Assembly: GCF_014211915.1 (NCBI RefSeq)
Contig: NZ_CP060039.1
Location: 310,001 to 374,000 of the forward strand
Length of the DNA: 64,000 bases
Reading direction: 5' to 3'
Origin: Burkholderia cenocepacia
GTDB taxonomy: Bacteria > Pseudomonadota > Gammaproteobacteria > Burkholderiales > Burkholderiaceae
Below the pieces are notes generated by a model that saw only the letters and a program-made list of their open reading frames with translations, was not told where the DNA came from and ran no database searches. A program made the translations under genes and the position numbers. Every line of letters starts with the position of its first letter. Within the stretch, counting starts at the first letter, position 1. Shown here piece by piece: positions 25,893 to 35,681 of this stretch.

Positions 25893-26678
25893 ATGGAAAG
25901 GAAACCTCTCGTCGGCATCACCGCCGACCTCACCCAGATCGGCGCGCACGCGTCGCATACGGTCGGCGACAAGTACGTCGCCGCGATCGTCGACGGCGCG
26001 CAGGCGCTCGCGATGGTGCTGCCGGCCCTCGGCGAGCGCCAGTCGAGCGCTGACGTGCTCGACGCGGTCGACGGGCTGCTGTTTACCGGCAGCTACTCGA
26101 ACGTCGAGCCGCATCTCTATGGCGGCGAACCGAGCGCACCGGGCACGAAGCACGACCCGGCGCGCGACGCGACGACGCTGCCGCTGCTGCGCGCGGCCAT
26201 CGTCGCCGGCGTGCCCGTGCTCGCCGTGTGCCGCGGCTTCCAGGAGTTGAACGTCGTCTGCGGCGGCACGCTGCACCAGCGCGTGCATGAAGTGTCCGGC
26301 TTCGCCGATCACCGCGAGGACGACGACGCGCCGATGGACACGCAATACGGCCCCGCGCACGTCGTGCGCCTGACGCCCGGCGGCAAGCTGCATGCGCTCG
26401 CCGGCGGCCGCGACGAAGTGCACGTGAACTCGCTGCACAAGCAGGGCATCGCGCAGCTCGGCTCAGGCCTCGCCGTCGAGGCCGTCGCGCCGGATGGCCT
26501 GATCGAGGCCGTGAGCGTCGTCGACGCACCGGCTTTCGCGTTGGCCGTGCAGTGGCATCCGGAATGGCGGCATGCGCAGGACCCGCTGTCGAGCGCGATC
26601 TTCCGCGCGTTCGGCGATGCCTGCCGCGCCCGCCGCGCCGCCCGCACGCGCGCCATGGCCGCCGTCGCGCTCGCCTGA
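25893..26678 (+). CDS. puuD: Gamma-glutamyl-gamma-aminobutyrate hydrolase
   Basis: A 261-residue class I glutamine-amidotransferase-fold peptidase. The nucleophile elbow VCRGFQELN carries C113, and WHPEW gives H222 and E224. PuuD releases glutamate and GABA from gamma-glutamyl-GABA, the last step of the Puu pathway. The ATG at 25893 is chosen because MERKPLVGIT aligns with the family; the longer frame has no ribosome site. It begins the plus-strand putrescine operon, with puuA 28 bp downstream. The C-terminal 25 residues are Ala/Arg-rich and variable. Confidence 0.92.
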   Translation: MERKPLVGITADLTQIGAHASHTVGDKYVAAIVDGAQALAMVLPALGERQSSADVLDAVDGLLFTGSYSNVEPHLYGGEPSAPGTKHDPARDATTLPLLRAAIVAGVPVLAVCRGFQELNVVCGGTLHQRVHEVSGFADHREDDDAPMDTQYGPAHVVRLTPGGKLHALAGGRDEVHVNSLHKQGIAQLGSGLAVEAVAPDGLIEAVSVVDAPAFALAVQWHPEWRHAQDPLSSAIFRAFGDACRARRAARTRAMAAVALA

Positions 26679-26706
26679 GCGCGCCCACCAGACAACGAGA
26701 ACAGAC

Positions 26707-28044
26707 ATGCAAGACATCGAAGGCTTTCTGAAGCAGCACCGGATCACCGAGATCGAAGCGATCATTCCCGACATGGCCGGCATCGCGCGCGGCAAGATCA
26801 CGCCGCGCAACAAGTTCACGTCCGGCGAATCGATGCGCCTGCCGCAGGCCGTGATGGTGCAGACCGTCACCGGCGACTATCCGGAAGACGGCTCGCTCAC
26901 CGGCGTGACCGACCCCGACATGGTGTGCGTGCCCGACACGTCGACGATCCGCCTGATCCCGTGGGCCGTGGACCCGACCGCGCAGGTGATCCACGATTGC
27001 GTGCATTTCGACGGCTCGCCGGTCGAGATCTCGCCGCGCTACGTGCTGCGCCGCGTGCTCGACCTGTACAAGGCGAAGGGCTGGAAACCGGTCGTGGCGC
27101 CGGAGCTCGAGTTCTACCTGGTCGACATGAACAAGGACCCCGACCTGCCGCTGCGCCCGCCGGTCGGCCGCACGGGCCGCCCCGAAACGGGCCGCCAGTC
27201 GTATTCGATCGAGGCCGTCAACGAATTCGATCCGCTGTTCGAGGACATCTACGAGTACTGCGAAGCGCAGAACCTCGACATCGACACGCTGATCCACGAA
27301 GTCGGCGCCGCGCAGATGGAGATCAACTTCATGCACGGCGACGCGCTGTCGCTGGCCGACCAGGTGTTCCTGTTCAAGCGCACGGTGCGCGAGGCCGCGC
27401 TGCGTCACAACATGTACGCGACGTTCATGGCCAAGCCGATGGAAGATGAACCGGGCTCGGCGATGCACGTGCACCAGAGCATCGTCGACGAGGAAACGGG
27501 CCAGAACCTGTTCACGTCGCCGGAGACCGGCGGCGCGACCTCGATGTTCTACAACTACCTCGCGGGGCTGCAGAAGTACACGCCGGCGCTGATGCCGATC
27601 TTCGCGCCGTACATCAATTCGTACCGCCGCCTGTCGCGCTTCATGGCCGCGCCGATCAACGTGCAGTGGGGCTACGACAACCGCACGGTGGGGTTCCGCA
27701 TTCCGCATTCGGGCCCAGCCGCGCGCCGTATCGAAAACCGCATCCCGGGTGTCGACTGCAACCCGTACCTCGCGCTCGCGGCGACGCTCGCGGCCGGCTA
27801 TCTCGGCATGACGCAGCGCCTGGAGCCGACCGAGCCGCTGGTGAGCGACGGCTACAGCCTGCCGTACCAGCTGCCGCGCAACCTCGAGGAAGGGCTGACG
27901 CTGATGGCCGCGTGCGAGCCGCTCGGCGAGATCCTCGGGCCCAAGTTCCTCAAGGCGTATTTCGCGCTGAAGGAAACCGAATACGAAGCGTTCTTCCGCG
28001 TGATCAGCTCGTGGGAACGCCGCCATCTGCTGCTGCACGTGTAA
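26707..28044 (+). CDS. puuA: Gamma-glutamylputrescine synthetase (glutamine synthetase family)
   Basis: A 445-residue glutamine-synthetase-fold ligase. Family blocks are APELEFYLVD, EVGAAQMEINF, GSAMHVHQSI, RTVGFRIPHSGPAARRIENRIPG and NPYLALAATLAAGYLG. It lacks the long adenylylation-loop features of GlnA. In this setting it glutamylates putrescine with ATP, the first step of the Puu pathway. It lies between puuD and an aminotransferase gene, 34 bp apart. Several GS-like paralogues exist in this genus, so activity on other polyamines is possible. Confidence 0.9.
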   Translation: MQDIEGFLKQHRITEIEAIIPDMAGIARGKITPRNKFTSGESMRLPQAVMVQTVTGDYPEDGSLTGVTDPDMVCVPDTSTIRLIPWAVDPTAQVIHDCVHFDGSPVEISPRYVLRRVLDLYKAKGWKPVVAPELEFYLVDMNKDPDLPLRPPVGRTGRPETGRQSYSIEAVNEFDPLFEDIYEYCEAQNLDIDTLIHEVGAAQMEINFMHGDALSLADQVFLFKRTVREAALRHNMYATFMAKPMEDEPGSAMHVHQSIVDEETGQNLFTSPETGGATSMFYNYLAGLQKYTPALMPIFAPYINSYRRLSRFMAAPINVQWGYDNRTVGFRIPHSGPAARRIENRIPGVDCNPYLALAATLAAGYLGMTQRLEPTEPLVSDGYSLPYQLPRNLEEGLTLMAACEPLGEILGPKFLKAYFALKETEYEAFFRVISSWERRHLLLHV

Positions 28045-28078
28045 GCGTGCCAACCGCATACGGAATCACGGAGGAAAC

Positions 28079-29521
28079 ATGACTTACCGCAACGAATCTG
28101 CCTGGGTCCAGCCGGCCGCGCCGAGCGCCGCGGCGGCCGCGCCGCGCGCGACGCAGGCGCGCACGACCGCCGAATACCGCGCGCTCGACGCCGCGCACCA
28201 CATTCACCCGTTCTCCGACATGGGCGCGCTCAACCGCGCCGGCAGCCGCGTGATCGTGAAGGCCGACGGCGTCTACCTGTGGGACTCGGACGGCAACAAG
28301 GTGATCGACGGGATGGCTGGCCTGTGGTGCGTGAACGTCGGCTACGGCCGCAAGGAGCTCGCCGACGCCGCGTATCGCCAGATCCAGGAGCTGCCGTTCT
28401 ACAACACGTTCTTCAAGACCACGCATCCGCCGGTGATCGAGCTTTCCGCGATGCTCGCGGAAGTGACGCCCGCCGGCTTCAACCACTTCTTCTATTGCAA
28501 CAGCGGCTCGGAAGGCAACGACACCGTGCTGCGACTCGTGCATCAATACTGGCGCGTGCAGGGCAAGCCGCAGAAGAAGTACGTGATCTCGCGCAAGAAC
28601 GGTTACCACGGCTCGACGATCGCGGGCGGCACGCTCGGCGGGATGGGCTACATGCACGAGCAGATGCCGTCGAAGGTCGAGCACATCGTGCACATCGACC
28701 AGCCGTATTTCTTCGGCGAAGCGGCAGCCGGCGAGACGCCCGAAGCATTCGGCCTCGCCCGCGCGCAGCAGCTCGAAGCGAAGATTCTCGAACTCGGCGC
28801 GGAGAACGTCGCGGCGTTCATCGGCGAACCGTTCCAGGGCGCGGGCGGCGTGATCTTCCCGCCGTCGACGTACTGGCCGGAAATCCAGCGGATCTGCCGC
28901 AAGTACGACATCCTGCTGGTCGCCGACGAAGTGATCGGCGGCTTCGGGCGCACCGGCGAATGGTTCGCGCACCAGCACTTCGGCTTCGAGCCGGACCTGA
29001 TCACGATGGCGAAGGGCCTCACGTCGGGCTACGTGCCGATGGGCGCCGTGGGCATTCACGAGCGCATCGCGCGCCCGATCATCGACAACGGCGAATTCAA
29101 TCACGGCCTCACGTACTCGGGTCACCCGGTGGCGGCGGCCGTCGCGGTCGCGAACCTGAAGCTGCTGCGCGACGAGGGGATCGTCGAGCGGGTGAAGACC
29201 GACACCGGCCCGTACTTCCAGGCGCTGATGCGCGAAACCTTCGCGCGTCATCCGATCGTCGGCGAAGTGCACGGCCACGGGATGGTCGCGAGCCTGCAAC
29301 TCGCCGAAGCGCCGGCCGAACGCCGCCGCTTCGCGAACGGCGGCGACGTCGGCACGATCTGCCGCGACTTCTGCTTCAACGGCAACCTGATCATGCGCGC
29401 GACCGGCGACCGGATGCTGCTGTCGCCGCCGCTCGTGATCTCGCGCCAGGAAATCGATGAACTCGTGTCGAAGGCGAAGAAGGCCGTCGATGCCACCGCC
29501 CGGCAACTGGGCGTTTCGTAA
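28079..29521 (+). CDS. Class III PLP aminotransferase (putrescine/polyamine:pyruvate, SpuC-like)
   Basis: A 480-residue fold-type I transaminase. The signature LLVADEVIGGFGRTGEWFAHQHFGFEPDLITMAKGLTSGY contains the PLP-binding Lys in MAKG. Similarity is to SpuC-type putrescine--pyruvate and omega-amino acid aminotransferases. Ribosome site GGAGGAAAC is optimal. It follows puuA by 34 bp. It could transaminate putrescine directly, or GABA or a later intermediate; which one cannot be told. The N-terminal 30 residues are Ala-rich and variable. Confidence 0.88.
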   Translation: MTYRNESAWVQPAAPSAAAAAPRATQARTTAEYRALDAAHHIHPFSDMGALNRAGSRVIVKADGVYLWDSDGNKVIDGMAGLWCVNVGYGRKELADAAYRQIQELPFYNTFFKTTHPPVIELSAMLAEVTPAGFNHFFYCNSGSEGNDTVLRLVHQYWRVQGKPQKKYVISRKNGYHGSTIAGGTLGGMGYMHEQMPSKVEHIVHIDQPYFFGEAAAGETPEAFGLARAQQLEAKILELGAENVAAFIGEPFQGAGGVIFPPSTYWPEIQRICRKYDILLVADEVIGGFGRTGEWFAHQHFGFEPDLITMAKGLTSGYVPMGAVGIHERIARPIIDNGEFNHGLTYSGHPVAAAVAVANLKLLRDEGIVERVKTDTGPYFQALMRETFARHPIVGEVHGHGMVASLQLAEAPAERRRFANGGDVGTICRDFCFNGNLIMRATGDRMLLSPPLVISRQEIDELVSKAKKAVDATARQLGVS

Positions 29522-29583
29522 CGGTTTTGCCTACAGGCGTGCGGCGGGCGCCGCACGCCGCCATCACTCAAGGGAATTCCACC

Positions 29584-30699
29584 ATGCGTGCCTGCATTCT
29601 TCGCCAAGCCTGTTCCGTCGCCGCCCTCGCCGTCGCGGCCGCGCTCACGTCGGTCGCCAGCCCGTCGGCGCATGCCGACGAGCTGAACGTCTACAACTGG
29701 TCCGACTACATCGCGCCGGACACGATCCCGAACTTCCAGAAGCAGACGGGTATTCACGTCAAGTACGACAACTACGACAGCGACGACACGCTCCAGGCGA
29801 AGCTGCTCGCCGGCAGTTCGGGCTACGACATCGTCGTGCCGACCTCGAACTACATGGCCAAGCAGATCCAGGCCGGCGTGTACCAGAAGCTCGACAAGTC
29901 GAAGATTCCGAACCTCGCGAACCTCGACCCGCTGCTGATGAAGATGATCTCGGACGCCGACCCGGGCAACCAGTACGGCGTGCCCTGGGCCTACGGCACC
30001 GACGGCATCGGCTACAACGCACAGGCGGTGAAGAAGGCACTCGGCGACAAGGCGCCGGTCGACAGCTGGGCGCTGGTGTTCGACCCTGCCAACATGGAGA
30101 AGCTGAAGAGCTGCGGCGTGTCGTTCCTCGACCAGGCCGTCGACGTGTTCGCCGCCACGCTGCAATACATGGGCAAGGACCCGAACAGCAAGAACCCCGG
30201 CGACTACCAGGCCGCATTCGAAGTCCTGAAGAAAGTCCGCCCGTACATTACCCAGTTCAACTCGTCCGGCTACATCAACGACCTCGCGAACAACGACGTG
30301 TGCGTCGTGCTCGGCTGGTCGGGCGACGTCGGCATCGCGCACCGTCGCTCGGCGGAAGCGAAGCGTTCGTACGACATCAAGTTCTCGAATCCGAAGGAAG
30401 GCGGCCTGCTGTGGTTCGACGTGATGGTGATCCCGAAGGATGCGCCGCATCCCGAGAGCGCGCTGAAGTGGATCAACTACATTTCCGATCCGAAGGTCAA
30501 CGCGGCGATCACCAACACGGTGTTCTACCCGACCGCGAACAAGGCCGCGCACCCGTTCGTCACGCCGGCCGTCGCGCAGGACCCGACCGTCTATCCGCCC
30601 GAAGACGTGCTGAAGAAGATGGTGCTGATGAAGCCGATGCCGGCCGACATCCTGCGCCTCGAGAACCGTCTGTGGGCCCAGTTGAAGACGGGCCACTGA
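29584..30699 (+). CDS. potF: Putrescine-binding periplasmic protein (PotF/SpuD-like)
   Basis: A 371-residue ABC-transporter binding protein. The signal peptide ends near SAHA-DEL. The mature N-terminus LNVYNWSDYIAP is diagnostic for PotF/SpuD-type polyamine receptors, as are LLAGSSGYDIVVPTSNYMAKQI and PWAYGTDGIGYN. It delivers putrescine to PotGHI encoded downstream. The start at 29584 gives a proper signal sequence. It follows the aminotransferase by 62 bp and is separated from potG by 176 bp containing a small hairpin, a common way to keep binding-protein mRNA in excess. Confidence 0.93.
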   Translation: MRACILRQACSVAALAVAAALTSVASPSAHADELNVYNWSDYIAPDTIPNFQKQTGIHVKYDNYDSDDTLQAKLLAGSSGYDIVVPTSNYMAKQIQAGVYQKLDKSKIPNLANLDPLLMKMISDADPGNQYGVPWAYGTDGIGYNAQAVKKALGDKAPVDSWALVFDPANMEKLKSCGVSFLDQAVDVFAATLQYMGKDPNSKNPGDYQAAFEVLKKVRPYITQFNSSGYINDLANNDVCVVLGWSGDVGIAHRRSAEAKRSYDIKFSNPKEGGLLWFDVMVIPKDAPHPESALKWINYISDPKVNAAITNTVFYPTANKAAHPFVTPAVAQDPTVYPPEDVLKKMVLMKPMPADILRLENRLWAQLKTGH

Positions 30700-30719
30700 T
30701 CGCCATGCATCACGGCGGC

Positions 30720-30741
30720 GCAGGCATCGCGGTACGCCTGC
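30720..30741 (+). other. Small hairpin between potF and potG
   Basis: GCAGGC (30720-30725) pairs with GCCTGC (30736-30741) just after the potF stop. It may stabilise the potF message or partly attenuate potG. The remaining spacer up to potG is GC-rich with no gene. Confidence 0.3.
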
Positions 30742-30875
30742 CCGCCTGAAATTCGCGGACCTGCGTCCGCTCGCGCGCACCGCGCGCCCTGTTCCATCCG
30801 GCACGAGCCGTTGCTCGCGAGTCGCGTTGCGCGCCTCGCGCGGGGACGCTCACGCCTGCAATCCGTGAAGAACGA

Positions 30876-32042
30876 ATGGTGACTCCCATGCAATCGATAC
30901 CCTCTTCCGCTGCTGCACGCCAGACCCAACCGGCCGCCGCGCCGCGTACGCAAAACGACGCATTCGTGCGCATCGAAAACGTCGTGAAGAAATTCGGCGA
31001 CAGCACGGCCGTCGACAACGTGAACCTGACGATCGCGAAGAACGAGCTGTTCGCGCTGCTCGGCAGCTCGGGCTGCGGCAAGTCCACGCTGCTGCGCATG
31101 CTCGCCGGGCTGGAAACGGCCACCTCCGGCAAGATCTTCGTCGACGGCGAGGACCTCGCGTCGCTGCCGCCGTACCGCCGCCCGGTCAACATGATGTTCC
31201 AGTCGTACGCGCTGTTCCCGCACATGACGGTCGAATCGAACGTCGCGTTCGGCCTGAAGCAGGAAGGCACGCCGAAAAACGAGATCAAGGAACGCGTGGC
31301 CGACGCGCTCGCGCTCGTGCAGATGAGCAAGTATGCGAAGCGCAAGCCGCACCAGCTCTCCGGCGGCCAGCAGCAGCGCGTCGCGCTGGCCCGCTCGCTG
31401 GTGAAGCGCCCGAAGCTGCTGCTGCTCGACGAGCCGATGTCCGCGCTCGACAAGAAGATCCGCCAGAAGACCCAGCTCGAACTCGTGAACATCATCGAGA
31501 AGGTCGACGTGACCTGCGTGATGGTCACCCACGACCAGGAAGAGGCGATGACGATGGCGAGTCGCCTCGCGGTGATGAGCGAGGGCAAGATCGTACAGAT
31601 CGGCTCGCCCGGCGAAGTCTACGAATATCCGAACAGCCGCTTCTCCGCCGAATTCATCGGCTCGACCAACCTGTTCGAGGGGCGCGTGGTCGAGGACGAG
31701 CCCGATCACATCTTCGTCGAAAGCGACGACCTCGAAACGCGCATGTACGTGAGCCACGGCGTGACCGGCCCGCTCGGGATGCCGGTCGGCATCTCGGTGC
31801 GCCCGGAGCGTATCCACGTATCGCGCGAGAAGCCGGGCTCGAAGCACAACTGGGCGCGCGGCGTCGTCACCGACATCGCGTACATGGGCAGCTATTCGCT
31901 GTACCACGTGCGTCTGCCGAGCGGCAAGACGGTGGTGTCGAACCTGTCGAGCTCGCACCTGATGAACGACGGCGCACCGGCGTGGAACGACGACGTGTTC
32001 GTGTCGTGGTCGCCGGCCAGCGGCGTCGTGCTGACGCAGTGA
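30876..32042 (+). CDS. potG: Putrescine ABC transporter ATPase
   Basis: A 388-residue ABC ATPase. Walker A is GSSGCGKST, the signature is LSGGQQQRVALARSL, Walker B is LLLLDEPMSALD, and the switch His is in VMVTHDQEEAM. The C-terminal third (about 270-388) is a TOBE domain typical of PotA/PotG. It energises putrescine import with PotH and PotI. The start at 30876 follows GAAGAACGA; a second ATG at 30888 would shorten the variable N-terminus by 4 residues. Confidence 0.95.
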   Translation: MVTPMQSIPSSAAARQTQPAAAPRTQNDAFVRIENVVKKFGDSTAVDNVNLTIAKNELFALLGSSGCGKSTLLRMLAGLETATSGKIFVDGEDLASLPPYRRPVNMMFQSYALFPHMTVESNVAFGLKQEGTPKNEIKERVADALALVQMSKYAKRKPHQLSGGQQQRVALARSLVKRPKLLLLDEPMSALDKKIRQKTQLELVNIIEKVDVTCVMVTHDQEEAMTMASRLAVMSEGKIVQIGSPGEVYEYPNSRFSAEFIGSTNLFEGRVVEDEPDHIFVESDDLETRMYVSHGVTGPLGMPVGISVRPERIHVSREKPGSKHNWARGVVTDIAYMGSYSLYHVRLPSGKTVVSNLSSSHLMNDGAPAWNDDVFVSWSPASGVVLTQ

Positions 32043-32052
32043 GGACGCCACG

Positions 32053-33039
32053 ATGAGAACCTCCGCTTCCACCCCTTCCGCGCCGGTGTCGACCGGCGCC
32101 GCGCGCACCGGCGCGGGTCATGCCCGCCGCGGCCACTTCGCCGCACTGTCGCGCTTCCTGCCGTCGGGCCGCAGCGTCGCGATCGGCGTGCCGTTCCTGT
32201 GGCTGGCCGTGTTCTTCGCGCTGCCGTTCGTGCTGGTGCTGAAGATCAGCTTCGCCGACCAGGTGATGGGCATCCCGCCGTACACGTCGCTCGTCGAGAT
32301 CAAGGACGGCGTCGTGCACTTCGCGCTGCAGATGTCGCACTACGCGTTCCTGCTGCAGGACGACCTGTACATCGCCACCTATCTCAGCTCGCTGAAGATG
32401 GCCGCCGTGTCGACGGTGCTGTGTTTGCTGATCGGTTATCCGATGGCGTACTACATCGCGCGCTCGGAGCCGAACCGCCGCAACGTGCTGATGATGGCCG
32501 TGATGCTGCCGTTCTGGACGTCGTTCCTGATCCGCGTGTACGCATGGATCGGCATCCTGAAGGACGACGGCCTGCTGAACCACACGCTGATCGCGCTCGG
32601 CATCATCCACACGCCGCTGCGGCTCTATCACAGCGATGCGGGCGTCTATATCGGCATGGTCTATTCGTACCTGCCGTTCATGGTGATGCCGCTCTATGCG
32701 CACCTCGTGAAGATGGACCTGACGCTGCTCGAAGCCGCGTACGACCTCGGCGCGAAACCGTGGGTCGCGTTCACGCGCATCACGCTGCCGCTGTCGAAGA
32801 ACGGGATCATCGCCGGCAGCCTGCTGGTGTTCATCCCGGCGGTGGGCGAGTACGTGATCCCGGAGCTGCTCGGCGGCGCCGACACGCTGATGATCGGCCG
32901 CGTGATGTGGGATGAATTCTTCAACAACATGGACTGGCCGATGGCGTCCGCGGTGACGGTCGCGATGGTGCTGCTGTTGCTGGTGCCGATGGCGCTGTTC
33001 CAGTACTACCAGGTCAAGGAACTGGGAGACGCGAAATGA
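32053..33039 (+). CDS. potH: Putrescine ABC transporter permease
   Basis: A 328-residue inner-membrane permease with six or so spans after a 45-residue hydrophilic N-terminus. The coupling-helix EAA motif reads EAAYDLGAKPWVAFTRITLPL. It is the PotH-type subunit, paired with PotI, which overlaps it by 4 nt (ATGA). Confidence 0.93.
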   Translation: MRTSASTPSAPVSTGAARTGAGHARRGHFAALSRFLPSGRSVAIGVPFLWLAVFFALPFVLVLKISFADQVMGIPPYTSLVEIKDGVVHFALQMSHYAFLLQDDLYIATYLSSLKMAAVSTVLCLLIGYPMAYYIARSEPNRRNVLMMAVMLPFWTSFLIRVYAWIGILKDDGLLNHTLIALGIIHTPLRLYHSDAGVYIGMVYSYLPFMVMPLYAHLVKMDLTLLEAAYDLGAKPWVAFTRITLPLSKNGIIAGSLLVFIPAVGEYVIPELLGGADTLMIGRVMWDEFFNNMDWPMASAVTVAMVLLLLVPMALFQYYQVKELGDAK

Positions 33040-33875
33040 TCAAGCCGAGCAAACCGCTGTCGACGGGCGTTCTCGCCTTCGGCTTCCTGTTCCTGTACAT
33101 CCCGATCATCAGCCTCGTCGTGTACTCGTTCAACGAGTCGAAGCTGGTCACGGTGTGGTCGGGCTTCTCGCTGAAGTGGTACGCGGCGCTGCTGGACGAC
33201 GACGAGCTGCTGACGGCCGCGTGGCTGTCGCTGAAGATCGGCCTGCTGACGGCCACCGCGTCGGTCGTGATCGGCACGTGGGCCGGCTTCGTGCTCGCGC
33301 GCTTCGGCCGCTTCAGGGGCTTCACGCTGTACACGGGGATGATCAACGCGCCGCTGGTGATTCCGGAGGTGATCCAGGGGATCTCGCTGCTGTTGCTGTT
33401 CGTCGCGCTCGAGCAGATGTTCGGCTGGCCGAAGGGCCGCGGGATGCTGACGATCTGGATCGGCCACGTGATGCTGTGCGTGTCGTACGTGGCGATCATC
33501 GTGCAGTCGCGCGTGAAGGAGATGAACAAGTCGCTCGAGGAAGCCGCGCTCGACCTCGGCGCCACGCCGCTGAAGGTGTTCTTCGTGGTGACGCTGCCGC
33601 TGATCTCGCAGGCGCTGCTGTCGGGATGGCTGCTGTCGTTCACGCTGTCGATCGACGATCTGGTGCTGTCGGCGTTCCTGTCCGGGCCGGGGTCGACGAC
33701 GCTGCCGCTGGTGGTGTTCTCGCGCGTGCGGCTGGGGCTGAACCCGGAGATGAATGCGCTGGCGACGCTGTTCATCACCGCCGTGACGATCGGCGTGATC
33801 GTCGTGAACCGGATGATGATCGCGCGCGAGCGTCGCCGGATGGCCGACTTGAAGGCCGCGTTCGCGGCGGCTTGA
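33036..33875 (+). CDS. potI: Putrescine ABC transporter permease
   Basis: A 279-residue permease with six predicted spans. Features are VVYSFNESKLVTVWSGFSLKWYAAL, typical of PotI/PotC, and the EAA motif EEAALDLGATPLKVFFVVTLPLI. It forms the membrane channel with PotH. A GC-rich hairpin (33927-33947, CGCCCC / GGGGCG) lies in the 115 bp before the DUF3138 gene and may reduce read-through into it. Confidence 0.93.
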   Translation: MIKPSKPLSTGVLAFGFLFLYIPIISLVVYSFNESKLVTVWSGFSLKWYAALLDDDELLTAAWLSLKIGLLTATASVVIGTWAGFVLARFGRFRGFTLYTGMINAPLVIPEVIQGISLLLLFVALEQMFGWPKGRGMLTIWIGHVMLCVSYVAIIVQSRVKEMNKSLEEAALDLGATPLKVFFVVTLPLISQALLSGWLLSFTLSIDDLVLSAFLSGPGSTTLPLVVFSRVRLGLNPEMNALATLFITAVTIGVIVVNRMMIARERRRMADLKAAFAAA

Positions 33876-33990
33876 CCGCTCGCCACCCGCTCCGAGGATA
33901 ACAAGCACTGCAGACAAGCAACACGCGTCGCCCCAGGGGGGCGCGCGATTCGATCCCGATTTGACAGGCGCACGACTAGGAGAATCCGCA

Positions 33991-35583
33991 ATGAAGAAGA
34001 AACTGATCTGCCTGCTGGTGGCCGGCGCGTTGCCGGGCATCGCGCTGGCCGGTTCGACATCCGCCGAAATCAAGGCGCTGCAGGCGCAGGTCGCGGCGCT
34101 GCAGAAACAGATGAAGGCGATGCAGGCGCAGCTCGCCGCGAAGCCGGGCGGCGCGGGTGTCGTCGCGACGTCCGGCGCGAGCGGCGGTGCGGCCGGCGGC
34201 GGCAACGCCGTCGCGGTCTCCGCCGACCCGGGTTCGCCGGATTACGGCCGCGCACGCGCGACGCTGACCAACGACGAGGTCAGCGAGATGAAGCAGCAGA
34301 TCGCGAACCAGCAGCTGAAGGTCGATTCGCTGACCGACGCGGCCAACACCGGCCCGCTCGCCGGCCTGTCGGTCACCGGCTACATCGATCCGACCTACAT
34401 CTACAACCGCGCGGCCGGCACGTCGTCGTTCCTGTTCGCGAACCACGAGAACGCGTACAACTACTTCAACAGCACGTTCGGCGATCTCTACCTCGACATC
34501 AAGAAGACCTTCGGCGTCGGCCCGATGGCGCCGTCGGCCGAGATCACGTTGATGCCGAACCGCGGCAACGGCATCACGCTGCTGCAGAACTCGCGCGGCT
34601 CGATCACCGACAACCTGCTGAACACGGCGGTCATCAACGTGCCGATCACCGCCGAGACGACGCTGGTCGCCGGCCTGATCCCGAGCTTCGGCGGCTACGA
34701 AGTGCAGCAGTCGAACCAGATGCTCACGCTCACGCACAACCTGCTGTACGATTTCTCCGATCCGGGCAGCTACGTCGGTATCGGCGCGAACTACACGAAG
34801 GGCGCATGGGCGTGGAAGTTCTTCCTCGGCAACGAGCAGTACCGCACCTACGGTTCGGTCACGCAGACGGGCACCAATGCGCTCGGCGACCCGATCACCA
34901 CCAGCAACAAGGTGCCGACCTTCACCGCGCGCGCCGACTACACGTGGTCGAGCGCACTCGATCTCGGCGGGTCGTTCAACATCGGGCGCCAGACGCTGGC
35001 GAGCGCGATCGACCCGACCACTGGCGCCGTCAGCTACGGTCCGGGCGGCGCGGCGCCGAGCGCGTACGGTTCGTTCTTCTTCGGCGAACTCGACGCGACC
35101 TACACGCTCGCCGACATTCAGTACAACGCCGAAGTCGACTACGGCCGGCAGCAGCATGCGGCGTTCAACGGCGGCCTCGCGCAGTGGTACGGGCTGTCGC
35201 TGCTCGCGCACCGCAAGTTCAACGCGCCGGTGGTCGGCCGCATGGGCGTGACGCTGCGCTACGACCTGCTCGCGAACTCGAAGAACGGCGGCGGCGGCGG
35301 CGGCATCGCGCTGAACGGCAACGGGATGGACCCGAGCAACGGTTTCGGCGTCGACGCGGACTGCCTCGCGCAGTCGAAGGCCGGCGGCGGCCTGGGCTTC
35401 GAGTGCAAGGGCGCGGTGCGCCAGGACGTCGCGCTCGACCTGCTGTTCTATCCGACCCAGCAGATCACCGTGAAGGTCGAATACCGGCACGACTGGGCGA
35501 ACAACAAGGTGTTCCTGCGCAACGACGGGTCGTACGGCAAGTCCAACGACCTGCTCGCGACGCAGTTCATCTATTCGTTCTGA
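33991..35583 (+). CDS. DUF3138 family outer-membrane porin-like protein
   Basis: A 530-residue exported protein. Signal peptide MKKKLICLLVAGALPGIALA is followed by a short coiled coil (SAEIKALQAQVAALQKQMKAMQAQLA), a low-complexity linker (about 45-80), then a beta-rich barrel-like region with alternating aromatic strands, ending ATQFIYSF with a terminal Phe. This matches the DUF3138 pattern and the general design of coiled-coil-anchored porins. Located inside the putrescine operon with its own good ribosome site (AGGAG), it is a candidate outer-membrane channel for polyamines, an inference from context. Confidence 0.8.
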   Translation: MKKKLICLLVAGALPGIALAGSTSAEIKALQAQVAALQKQMKAMQAQLAAKPGGAGVVATSGASGGAAGGGNAVAVSADPGSPDYGRARATLTNDEVSEMKQQIANQQLKVDSLTDAANTGPLAGLSVTGYIDPTYIYNRAAGTSSFLFANHENAYNYFNSTFGDLYLDIKKTFGVGPMAPSAEITLMPNRGNGITLLQNSRGSITDNLLNTAVINVPITAETTLVAGLIPSFGGYEVQQSNQMLTLTHNLLYDFSDPGSYVGIGANYTKGAWAWKFFLGNEQYRTYGSVTQTGTNALGDPITTSNKVPTFTARADYTWSSALDLGGSFNIGRQTLASAIDPTTGAVSYGPGGAAPSAYGSFFFGELDATYTLADIQYNAEVDYGRQQHAAFNGGLAQWYGLSLLAHRKFNAPVVGRMGVTLRYDLLANSKNGGGGGGIALNGNGMDPSNGFGVDADCLAQSKAGGGLGFECKGAVRQDVALDLLFYPTQQITVKVEYRHDWANNKVFLRNDGSYGKSNDLLATQFIYSF

Positions 35584-35681
35584 TGCGGCACGCGCGGGGC
35601 GCCGTGCCGCACGCACGGCGTCCCGCGCCGTTTTCAGGGTGGCTGCGCGCAGGGTGCAGCCTTGTCGAGGGAGTCGGTTTC

